From the NCBI GenBank assembly GCA_964030475.1, contig CAXIPT010000001.1, forward strand, positions 19,147,043 through 19,211,042: 64,000 nucleotides of DNA. The letters are read 5' to 3'. A model generated the notes under the pieces. The model had not been told where the DNA came from, did no database searches, and saw only the letters and a list, made by a program, of their open reading frames with translations. A program made the position numbers and the translations under genes. Positions 44,521-55,671 of the stretch are shown here, one piece after another (position 1 is the first letter of the stretch; every line of letters begins with the position of its first letter). This stretch comes from Tethya wilhelma. Lineage: Eukaryota; Porifera; Demospongiae; Tethyida; Tethyidae.

Positions 44521-46535
44521 CTCTAAGATTGACTTCTGTTGTGCTTCATATTCATCAGTTCTGCTAGTCTTTCTAGTCTTGAGAATCTCCTACAGAATTC
44601 AAAACGTAAATGTACATGACACTGGATGTTAATTATTGAAAATCCATCAGTGACAAACATACTTACCTCAGCTTGCTTCAGTTTTGTTTGACAACGCTGC
44701 AATTCTCCTTGAAGTCGGCTGAGGTCAGTATCTTTTGCTTGTAGATCTTTTTCTTTAGCTACAAATTGGTCCTCTTCCTTAGATCTCACTGGGTCAGTTT
44801 CACCTTTGTTATAGTCAGTTTGTAAGCCATCATGTACGGCCTAATACAGTTAAATAAAGCATCTATATATACTCTAACAATTGCAAAGAATACATGTGCA
44901 TCCTTTTTAGTAACTTTAGATCGTCCCTGCAAAAAGGCTACAGTTACTGTATTAAAATTCATACTTCACATTGCCAACTTCAAAACATTGATTACAAACA
45001 AATTCCCACAATCATGCCAATGTTTCATGCTATGTGGTTACGTTAATAGCTCACCTGCACTTTATTCAGCTTAGCAGTTAGATTGTCAATTTCACTTTTT
45101 AGTCTTTCCTGCACAATATGTTTATAGTGTTGTTAGAAGAATTAATTTTAGCTGATCAAATAAACTTTGACAACATACCTCGGTTTGTTCCAGATCTTGT
45201 TGAAGTCTTCTGATATCTCTGTCCTTTCTCCTCACTTCATTCTCAGACTGCTTGAGGGTCCTGGTCATGGCTACCTGCCTCATCAGGTCCAGTTTCATGA
45301 CATCATATGAACCATAAGGTCCTTCAACCTGTGCCCTCATCTCTTCCAGAGTCCTCAGGAGTACCTCAGTCGTTGGTCGTTGAGATGGAGTGTTGTGGAG
45401 ACATTGCTTCATCAGTCGAACAAATGGATGCACTTCTCCTCTTGGTAGAAACAAGATAGTCTCCAGCTTCTTAAAGTACTCCCCACGACGTTCCACTTCA
45501 GTACGACCCTTCAGTACATCAGGATTTTGAGGATCTTGGTAATTATGTTCCAACAGGTCTCCAGGAAACACCTATCAGAAAAAGATAAAGTGTATACTAT
45601 TACATAAGATATGAATTCAAGCCAATCTTTGTGGAGAATATTAGCATGGATATTTAATTATAGCTTGCGGAACTATAATATCCATCGTATTAGTATAAAC
45701 AGTTAGCAAGACTATTGTCTCACCTGTAGCCCAGTAAAAAGACCAAGATGACCAAATGAGAAGATATCCAGACTGGGACCATATTTAGAAGTCATGCTCA
45801 TAGCTTCAGGAGGCATGTATGTTGTGGTACCCGGTACTCTTGTGAGGGTTTTTGCTAACTGACCAGGGTCAAGATTAATAATGCGAGAGTTGCCAAAATC
45901 AGTGATTTTAGCTGTAAAATAGGGAGTGAGTAAGACATTCTTTGCTGTCAGGTCCCTGTGAATGATGGGAGGGTCTCGTTTGTGGAGGTATAGAAGCCCC
46001 CTGGCTACATCCTCCAGAATGGATCTCTTCAGTGCCAGAGGGATGTTGGGTGCAGCTTCAAGGAGATCACTCAGACTCCCTTCAAGTTTCTCCATCAAAA
46101 GCACAGGCAACATAGCTTGCGGTAGGAAACAGACTCCAAGAAATAAAGTCACATTGGGATGACGAAGACTGGCCATCAGCTGACACTCTTCGATATACTT
46201 CTTTGTAACATTCTCTGCATCTGAACTCCCCGCTTCAATCAAGGCTTCGTGCATGATCTTTCCAGCACATACCAGCTCATCCAATTTAATCTGATCATTA
46301 AGAGAAACAGAGAAAAGCACCCTTTAGTCAAAAGTAGCCTGAGGCTCATTGAGCTACTCAGTATGTTTTACAAATAGTGTATAGTGTATAGTAGGTAAGT
46401 AAACAAGCTTACTTCTTCCACTGAGCCATAAGAACCTGTTCCCAGCTGCCTACCGTTGGGTTTAGCACCTTTTATGATGAACGGACTCAGTTTAGGATCA
46501 TTTTGAAGAGTAGATAGCTGCCGTTTGAGAGACAT
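44518..46535 (-). CDS. Unit D: TKL-like kinase plus coiled coil, tyrosine kinase lost
   Basis: Exons (minus): 46413-46535, 45724-46290, 45179-45571, 45055-45108, 44667-44840, 44518-44589. The joined frame is open for 460 residues and ends at a TAG created exactly where the sequence switches into the middle of unit C's kinase 1. The kinase has [10 protein letters not shown], the Lys, HRDLTAKN and, unlike its relatives, a true DFG (ITDFGNSRI), so it should be active. The coil exons read KEKDLQAKDTDLSRLQGELQR. The last exon (TSRTDEYEAQQKSILE) matches the pre-kinase exon of unit E. Upstream lie the E2F-like GGCGGGAAAT and GCACGTGC. It may be a stand-alone TKL kinase, or splice past the junction into unit C, which would keep frame because all intact exons are phase 0. 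Confidence 0.82.
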
Positions 46536-46559
46536 AATTTTCAATAAATCTGCAGACCC

Positions 46560-46605
46560 TCCCTCATTTTATGCGCACGTGCACTGGCGGGAAATTTGAA
46601 ATAAA
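46560..46605 (-). promoter_or_regulatory. E2F-like promoter element upstream of unit D
   Basis: ATGCGCACGTGCACTGGCGG followed by GAAAT lies about 35-60 bases before unit D's start codon. The same block (GCACGTACACTGGCGGGAAA) occurs at 50173-50194 upstream of unit E. Confidence 0.5.
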
Positions 46606-46677
46606 ATTAATTATGATGTTATGTCAACACGTACACCAAAATACATGTTTGTGGTTATTTGTTCGTAACCTAACTAG

Positions 46678-47541
46678 CTAGTTTTCTAACTGCCACTGGA
46701 GGCTCTCAAAAGTAGGTCGATCTTCAGGTTTTTTTTTCCAGCAATCCAGCATCATATTGTAAAGCTTATCGGGGCAACCCTCCGGTTGGGGCATACGATA
46801 TCCTTGTTTAACTTGCTCCAGTGCTTCAGAACTTGTCATACCAGGGTACGGCAATCGACCATAAGTGATCATCTCAAAGAGTAATATTCCAAATGACCAC
46901 ACGTCAGATTTGATGGAGAATCTGTTGAACATAGCTGCTTCAGGAGCTGTCCACTTCAAAAGAATCTTCTTGGTATCAGTATGAGGGTTATTTAGCCAAC
47001 GAGCAAGACGAAAATCAGCTACTTTACAGACATTCCCCTCTCCCACCATGATGTTCCGGGCTGCTAAATTTCTGTACATGCACTTGACCTCTTCCATGTA
47101 GGCCATTCCTGCTGCGACTTGGGCTGCCATATCAATTAGCTGAGGGGCCTTCAAGGTTCTACCCTCTCCTTGAAGATAGTCAAGTAATCTTCGGTGTTTC
47201 ATCAGCTCCATGACGATATAGATGGGCTCCTCTTGAATACAGACACCATACAATTGGACGAGCTTAGGATGTTGAAGCTTCTCCATCATGGTTGCTTCGT
47301 GAAAGAAGTTAGAAAATGATACGATGCTTGGTTTGAAAGCTTTGACAGCAACAGAAGTAGTTTCTCTCCATGTTCCTTCCCAATTTTCATAAAATTCACC
47401 ATCACTGAGTTTATTAACAAGACAAATTTCCTTTCTATCAATCTAAGAATGGAAGTTATGAAACATGGATAGTAATCAGCATAGACACACATGCACAAGC
47501 AAGCATACATGTGCACGCAAACGTGCACACACACACACACA

Positions 47542-47592
<51 letters not shown>

Positions 47593-49570
47593 CACACCTC
47601 TGTGATCGATTTTTCTTGTACTTTATGATGGTCACCAGTTCTACCAGTGATCCCAGCTCCCTACAGAATTGAGTTAATCAACTATTGACATTTGTTATAA
47701 TTGACTTACGATAAATATTTATCAGTGACACAATAAACACACCTCTACTTTCCTTGGATCTGCTTGACAACGCTGCAACTCTTCTTGAAGTCTGCTGATC
47801 TCAGCATCTTTTGTTTGAAGATCTTTTCCCTTGTCTAGCAACTCGGCTATTTTGGCCTGCAGGTCAGCCTCCTTAGCTTTCAGGTCAGCCTCTTTACCGC
47901 TCAGGTCAGCTTCTTTGTGTTTAAGGTCAGCACATAAACCATCTTGTACAACCTAATAAATTTGAATAAATAGCAAGTCTTAGGCATGCAGTTGCATACT
48001 GACATACACATACGAACACGATACACAGTATTAGCCTCGCCCACAAGCTCCCATGACCTTTCTCTCCCTTCCACGAGTGAAAGGTCAAAGAGAAGCCTGC
48101 AGACAGTACAATAATATAGGGTGCAAAATTATGATATTTGGATAGCCAAAACAACCCCTGCCAATGTTTATTGGTATTATTATGACTCACTTGTAGTTTA
48201 CTCAGCTTATCAGTTAGCTCTTCAATTTCACTTTCAAGCCTTTCCTGAATGTATGGCATTTTATAAAATTCAGTATTAAAGCAAATTAACTTGCACATGA
48301 TTATTATACTTGTGTTTCCTCGAACTCTTTTTGAAGTCTTCTAATCGCTTCATCCTTTTCCTTCACTTCATTCTCAGACTGCTTGAGGGTCCTGGCAACA
48401 GTTACTTGCCTCATCAAGCCAACCTTTACTACATCATACGAACCATAAGGTCCTTCAATAGCAGGTCTCATCTCTTCCAGAGTCCTCAGGAGTACCTCAG
48501 TTGTTGGTCGCTGAGATGGAGTGTTGTGGAGACATTGCTTCATCAGTCGAACAAATGGATGCACTTCTCCTCTTGGTAGAAACAAGATAGTCTCCAGCTT
48601 CTCAAAGTACTCCCCACGACGTTCTGCTTCAGAACGGCCTACTAGTCTGTCGGGATTTTCAGGATCTGGGTAAGTATGTTCCAACAGGTCTCCAGGAAAT
48701 ACCTATATATCAGAAATAGATAATTGTTAATGATTATCAAAGAATCTGAAATAAAACTATACCATTGTCTCACCTGTAGTCCAGTGAAGAGACCAAGATG
48801 ACCAAATGAGAAGATATCCAGACTGGGACCATATTGAGAAGCCATGCTCAGAGCTTCAGGTGGCATGTACATTGTGGTACCTGGTACACTTGTGAGTGTT
48901 TTTGCTAACTGACCAGGTTGAAGATTCACAATACGAGAGTTGCCCAAATCTGTGATTTTAGCTGTAAAAGAGGAGGTCAGTAAGACATTTCTTGCTGTCA
49001 AGTCCCTGTGAATGATAGGAGGGTCTCGTTTGTGGAGGTATAGAAGCCCCCTGGCTACGTCCTCCAGAATGGATCTCTTCAGTGCCAAAGGGATGTTGGG
49101 TGCAGTTTCAAGGAGATCGTCCAGACTCCCTTCAAGTTTCTCCATCACTAGCACAGGCAACGTTGCTGGTGGTAGGAAACAGAGCCCAAGAAATAGAGTC
49201 ACATTGGGATGACGAAGACTGGCCATCAGCTGACACTCTTCAATATACTTCTTTGCAATATGCTCTCCACCAAAAGTTCCTGCTTCAACCAAAGTTTCAT
49301 GAATGGTCTTTCCAGCACACACTAATTTATCTACTTCAATCTATTAGACAGAGTGAAACAGGTAATAGTAGTAGTTGATTTTAGTTATTGACTAGATTCA
49401 AACTGGTGCAAGAACCGCCAACTGAATGTAGTCTTAATAAGCTTTACCTCTTCGACTGAGCCATAAGATCCAGCCCCCAGCTGTCTACCATTGGGTTTAG
49501 CATCTTTTATGATGAACTGGCGCAGTTTAGGATCGTTTTGAAGAGTATGTAGCTGCCGTTTGAGAGCCAT
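46678..49570 (-). CDS. Unit E: two-kinase protein whose tyrosine kinase is a predicted pseudokinase
   Basis: Exons (minus): 49448-49570, 48774-49340, 48310-48702, 48191-48244, 47743-47952, 47598-47660, 46678-47442; all phase 0, 724 residues. Kinase 1 is complete ([32 protein letters not shown]). The coil exon 47743-47952 carries a run of seven-residue KEADLxx repeats followed by DAEISRLQEELQRC. The C-terminal tyrosine kinase keeps VAVK, LAARN, KWTAPEA and [11 protein letters not shown] but reads YRN where HRD is expected, so the catalytic Asp is Asn, and DFR for DFG; its Gly loop is LSDGEFYENW. It is therefore probably catalytically dead but foldable. A long (CA)n lies in the intron before the kinase exon. 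Confidence 0.88.
47521..47592. repeat. (CA)n microsatellite in unit E intron
   Basis: About 35 CA units, with small breaks, between the linker exon and the tyrosine-kinase exon. Confidence 0.95.
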
Positions 49571-51388
49571 TAATTTTGCACTCACTCATGTAGCCCCTTG
49601 AGTAGTGTTGCCAGACAATATTTCTAAGTGTTTATGAAAAGAAATGATTTTGTTCATAGATTTGGGGTAAATGTTTATAAAAATTAATTGGAAAAACACA
49701 GAAATATTATGTTACAGCAACTGTACTATGAATGAATGCTCTGTATCAAAATTATTGTCAAGCCGTGACTGACAAATTGTGGCAACTAGGCTACACTAAT
49801 TTATTTCATCTTTTCTCCTAAGCTAGGCCTGGGTGAAAACTTATGTTACCAATATTATACCTTTTTTACTAACAAAACTTCGATAGTTGCAGTATTAGGG
49901 TCAGTTTCTTCACAAAAATGACATATTTTATATCAAAAATAGCATAAAAGAGGGGCCATGAGGACAATACTGAGAATAAAACCTTCACAACTTACAATGT
50001 TCACAAAAAAGTCTCACCAATGTTCATATAGGAGTTCACAGATTTTGCCATGTTCATGAAAAAGTTCAACCAGAGGAAGAATGTTCCCAAATCTATGAAC
50101 TTTGCACTGCCCTCGAGCCTTCCGGCCCCCTCATTAAATTTTAATCATAATAGACGTCTAATTATGCGATATGGGCACGTACACTGGCGGGAAATATTTT
50201 TGCCTGATCGCGATATCGATCGTCATATACGTACAATGTCGATATCCGATATCTTTTTTACTTCAATGTTCATTCCAAACTGTAGGTATGCACTGGTAAG
50301 TCAAAATTTCAAATTTAGTGACATGCAAGCAAAACTATAGAAAAACTAGATGCTATTTTGATTACAACTGAAGAAGAACAAGTACAGTGTTCCAAATGAA
50401 GAGAGCAAACTTTTCGAATTTGGGTTATTTGCCACTTAACTTAGCAAAACTAAGTAGGGTTGGGTTCTACATAATGAAATTAGATAATTTGATTACCAGA
50501 GAAATTAGTAAAAGATGGGCGGGGCTATCATGTGACACCTCTGCAGCTGTATGGGTTCTTCTATTGAGGTGATTTTTAAAAAGTTTTTAGCATTTTTCTT
50601 CTACAAACCTTGGAGTTAAGCTCTGAATTTTCTTTCCAGGATAATATCCTCTAAACTGCATATTCACGGTAAATATGGGTTCTTAACTCAAAAGTCATTT
50701 TTCTAGATAACCAAAAAATCAAGTTTTAGAGGGGTAAAAGTTTTTAGCATTTTATTTCTGCAATCTTGTGAGTTAAGCTCTGATTATTTCAAATAAGATA
50801 GTAGACATGTTAGTTTATTGATGCATGTAAAAGTTGAGCTTTTTGCACACTCTGCTTAGTGTTTAAGTCGAAGGAAAGTAGTTAGCCTGCTATACGTATA
50901 TACAGCCATTTTGATGATGTAATATGATGTCATAAGTGTAGTGTGCAGTTATCTGATGTCATTAACCACAACATGTTTACTATAACAATGTGCAGCTGCT
51001 GTTATACAATACCTTGTAGTAAATTGTCATTAATTCATTGTGATGTCATCAAAATGGTGCTAAGAATGATTACTGCTATACTAAACTTTGCCAAAAACTA
51101 CTGGCTACAGACAGCTAAAGTATTTTGATGGTAGATTAATGCTTAACTAGTGAAATTTTGTGTAAAATTCAGCTCCATTTTGGATTGGGTAAAAATTAGA
51201 GCAAGATTAAAAAGTTTGCTCTCTTCATTTGGAACACTGTACTATTTCCAATTTTGTAAAACAATTATAAAACACAAAAGTAATCAGTGATGTGTAGTCA
51301 AAATACATGAAATCATTCAATTTATCCTTTGGCTACTGTACATGATTATTATTCATTCAGTTTAGTTATTAACAGTATATTTGTATTC
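49571..51388. other. Spacer between units E and F
   Basis: It contains an E2F-like block at 50173-50194 and a TA-flanked MITE at 50385-51239. GTTCAC/GTTCAT short repeats lie at 49990-50070. No gene seen. Confidence 0.6.
50385..51239. mobile_element. 855 bp MITE with 30 bp TIRs and TA target duplication
   Basis: The left TIR starts CAGTGTTCCAAATGAAGAGA and continues GCAAACTTTT; the right end is its exact reverse complement. TA flanks both ends (50383-50384, 51240-51241). An internal segment with AAGTTTTTAGCATTTT...GAGTTAAGCTCTGA is duplicated. No transposase; non-autonomous Tc1/mariner-type by its TA site. Confidence 0.88.
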
Positions 51389-54300
51389 CTACCCATCAGA
51401 TGTAAAGAACTCTTCTAACTGCCACTGGAGGGTCTCAAATGAAGGACGATTATCAGGATTTTCTTTCCAGCAATTTTGCATGATGTCAAATAGCTTATCA
51501 GGACAACCCATTGGTCTGGGCATGTGATAGCCATTTGGAATTCTCTCCAGTACTTCACTATTTGTCATACCAGGGTACGGGAATCGACCATAGGTGATTA
51601 TCTCATAGAGTAATATTCCAAATGACCACACGTCAGATTTGATGGAGAATCTGTTGTACAGAGCTGCTTCAGGAGCTGTCCACTTGATGGGGAACACGGC
51701 ACAAGTGGGAGCTTCATAGATGCCAGTTTCATCTTCAATCACTTGAGCAAGAGAAAACTCAGCTATTTTACAAATGTTTCCCTCTCCCACCATGATGTTC
51801 CTGGCTGCTAAATCTCTGTGAACATAATTCTGCTCTTCCAAGTAGGCCATTCCTGCTGCGACTTGGGCTACCATGTCAATTAGTTGAGGCAGTTTCAATG
51901 CTCTACCTTCTCCTCGAAGATAGTCAAGTAAGCTTCTATGTTTCATCAGCTCCATGACGATATACATGGGCTCCTCTCTAGTACAGACACCATACAGTTG
52001 GATGAGATTAGGATGTTGAAGCTTCTTCAACACAGTTGCCTCTTGAAGGAACTCAGAAAGTGACAGTTGGATGAGCTTAGGATGTTGAAGCTCTTGGAAC
52101 AAATGATGGGTAGATGATGTAGAGTCTGGTTTGAGTGTTTTGACAGCAACTGGAGTTGTTCCATTCCATATTCCTTCCCAAATTTTGCCAAAATCACTAG
52201 CACCAAGTTTTTTGATAAGATGGATTTGTCTTTTATCAATCTATACCATAAAATTTGTACATACACATTATTACACCATACCGCCACACCCACAATGTCG
52301 TACTTTTCTACTAGGCAATTACAACAGTTACTGGTAGAAACTTTGCATGTGCCAAGGCTTAAGCCACACAATGTCATATGTATATATATACATCTTTGGT
52401 GTAATATTATGCATACCTCCCACTTGTCTTTAATTAACTGCTGTGTTTGTGAGCGGAGGTTTGTACTTCCACTTCTGTCATCCTATTGTCAAAATTTTGT
52501 ATAATATACTGTGCCCAGAAAATCATTTATTATACCATAAATCCAGAAATTTGCGTGTGTTAAAATATGATTCAAGTGAAAAGTTTATTTTTTTTGCATT
52601 ATCTATTTTTTTGCAGCATAGTGAAAGAAATAGATTGTTCACTTTACTTTTGCATTTTCATTTTATGCGGTAACCTCGAACTACGAAATATAAACCACAG
52701 CAAAATTTTCCACATTTACCGTAATCATTTGCCAAACACTGAAAGTGACAATTACAATTTGACAATTTGCAGGGTATAACTTTTCACAAGACTCACTTCA
52801 TATTTCTTCAGCTTTGTCAGACAACTCTGTAGATCTCTCTGAAGTCTGCTGATGTCATCATCTTTCCACAGTAATTCTCTCTCTTTCATTCGCAACTGCT
52901 CTACTCTGGCTTGTAAGTCAGCTTCTTTAGCTCTCAGATCAGATTTAAGTCTCTCTTGTGCAGCCTACAAAATAAATTAGAAACTGATATGTATTGTGTA
53001 ACTACATTTAGTACATTAATCATTATGATTGTTAAATACATAGTACCAGTGTACCTGTGCTTCATTCAATCCAACAGTAAGATCTTCAATTTCATTGTCC
53101 ATCCTTTTCTATAATAATATTATATAATATTATTATATTATATTAATAGGTTTTGTACGAAAAAGTGCTTGTATAATTAAAGTTTAACCTGTATACCTGT
53201 GTTTCCTCTAGCTCTTGTTGAAGTCTTCTGATCTCTCTGTCCTTTCTCCTCATTTCATTCTCAGACTGCTTGAGGGTCCTGGTCATGGCTACCTGCCTCA
53301 TCATGTCCAGCTTCATGACATCATACGAACCATAAGGTCCTTCAATAGCAGGTCTCATCTCTTCCAGAGTCTTCAGGAGTACCTCAGTAGTTGGTCGTTG
53401 AGATGGAGTATTGTGGAGACACTGTTTCACTAGTTGGACAAATGGATGCTCCCCTTCCCTCCACAATAAGATATTCTTCAGCTGTTCAAAGTACATCTCA
53501 CGACGTTCCACTTCAGAAAGACCAAGCAATCTGCCTGGGTTGGTAGGATCTGAGTAGTTTGGTTCTAAAAGGTCCCCGGGAAACACCTGTTAAGGGTATT
53601 GTTAAATTTAGTATTGCCTAAGTATGCTTTGAATACATAATACCATATTGTCACATGGTGCTCACACCTGTAGTCCAATAAAGAGACCAAGATGACCAAA
53701 TGAGAAGATATCCAGACTGGGACCATATCGAGAAGCCATCCTCAGAGCTTCAGGAGGCATATATGCTGTGGTACCTGGTATTCGAGTTAGAGTTTTTGCT
53801 AGCTGACCAGGTTGAAGATTGACAATACGAGAGTTGCCCAAATCAGTGATTTTAGCTACAAAAGAGGAGGTCAGTAAGACATTTCTTGCTGTCAAGTCCC
53901 TGTGAATGATGGGAGGGTCTCTTTGGTGGAGGTATAGAAGCCCCCTGGCTACGTCCTCCAGAATGGATCTCTTTAGTGCCAGAGGGATATTGGGTGCAGT
54001 TTCAAGGAGATCGTCCAGACTCCCTTCAAGTTTCTCCATCAAAAGCACAGGCAACGTCGCTGGTGGTAGGAAACAGAGCCCAAGAAATAGAGTCACATTG
54101 GGATGACGAAGACTGGCCATTAGCTGACACTCTTGAACATACTTCTTAGCAACATTTTCACCACCCAAATTCCCAGCTTCAATCAATGCCTCGTGAATGG
54201 TCTTTCCAGCACACACCAGTTCATTCACTTTAACCTATAATAAATATAACAGGGTGTCGGCATGGATAATTATTATAGCTATAATATCCGTGCATGAAGA

Positions 54301-54464
54301 GAAAATGATTCTGTGCACATACAGGCTTTAAACTACTTTACCTCTTCAACTGAACCATATGATCCAACACCTAGTTGCTTTCCTGTGGGGCTGGCATCTT
54401 TGATAATGAATTGACGCAACTTGGAATCATTTTGGAGAGCTCGTATCTGTCTTCTTAGGGCCAT
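51389..54464 (-). CDS. Unit F: two-kinase protein, tyrosine kinase with EFS in place of DFG
   Basis: Exons (minus): 54342-54464, 53668-54234, 53197-53586, 53055-53108, 52797-52964, 52417-52482, 51389-52240; all phase 0, 739 residues. Kinase 1 is nearly identical to that of unit A ([21 protein letters not shown]). Coil exons match unit A. The tyrosine kinase has [30 protein letters not shown] and [11 protein letters not shown], but the Mg-binding DFG is EFS. A tandem duplication in the alpha-C region gives [11 protein letters not shown] and then [11 protein letters not shown] about 22 residues later, which would lengthen the N-lobe. The 12-residue exon seen in units A and C was not found here. 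Divergent from the receptor starting at 55078. Confidence 0.88.
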
Positions 54465-55077
54465 TTTCTTCTTAACTTGAACAGCTACGCTATAGTTGCT
54501 CATACACAGAGAATTTGAGAGAAAACTAATTAAAATGTGTTTGCATTTAGATAGTTAATAAAAGCCATCATTTCTTTATCTTTAAGCTAACATTTATTTT
54601 AGAGTGATTATTGATAAACTATAAGCAGAGAAATGCATACGTACTTTATTATTGTTCTCAGCGTTATGTCGATCGTGCCATAGATAATATAGTACCTCGG
54701 GTACTATATTATCTATGATCGTGCTAAAGCATGATAAAGTACGCATGCGCAGGTTTTGGGGCGGTAAATTTGATAACCATTCTAACCAACATGTCAATCA
54801 TGACCTAATTTCCTGTCAGAAATTTTGCACGATTAGAGACCAACTGATGGGATTTGTAGAGATTCTACACCTTTTCCTTCAAAGTGATAATTGCTGCTAT
54901 GTCACAGAAGAGTCTTTAGAAATTCTCGCGTGAAACTATTTCTCCTGCTGTCTAGTGTCTAGTCTTGGCTAAGTACTTTGGTTTGTGGTTTGTTCAAGTA
55001 CACGGTGTGGTCAAATTGTTCTTCCTCTGAAGTTGCGAAAGAGACTGCAGTGAATTGAACGGAGTTCAAAGTTTGTC
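54465..55077. promoter_or_regulatory. Divergent intergenic region between unit F and the Ig/FN3 receptor
   Basis: 613 bp between two start codons on opposite strands. It holds a perfect hairpin (54679-54715, CATAGATAATATAGTAC arms) and ACGCATGCGCAGG, an NRF1-like palindrome, at about 54743. Possible shared control region. Confidence 0.5.
54679..54715. repeat. Perfect palindromic hairpin
   Basis: CATAGATAATATAGTACC and its exact reverse complement, with almost no loop. Confidence 0.9.
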
Positions 55078-55623
55078 ATGATGGATCCACTGAAGAGCCA
55101 GGTACTCTTCTTTTCGTTGTTTCTCGCGGCTTGGAACGTCAGAGGTAAGAGACATAGTGAGCTCTGTGTTTACATTATCTACAGTATCGTGGGTTTGTTT
55201 ACTGTGTTGTTCTGATAAAATAATTCGTGGGGAAAACTTGAAAAGGTCACACAGCCAAACGAAGGTACACAAATTACACGACAGGTGGAATTTGCTTGAA
55301 GAAGAACAAACACATGTAGACATACGTACTAGTGTGAATGTTTTGAGCATGCAGCTGTGGTTTCACTGACCCTCTTGTTTCGTGTGTGAAGCATAGCTAG
55401 TCTGTACTCACATTCCTGTGTTGCTATGTGAACCAGGAGCTGTTTGGGTGATGAGACAAATGTGCTGTGTCTGTGAGCTTTGGGCTTGGCTGGCACGCTA
55501 CTTATGCACATATTCTCACACTACAGGCCTTTAAGCAAAAAGTATTGGTTTTGATACATGTATATTTGTGTCACTATTCACAATTATAATATGTATACAT
55601 TATTTTAGGAACAGACGCTGATA

Positions 55624-55671
<48 letters not shown>

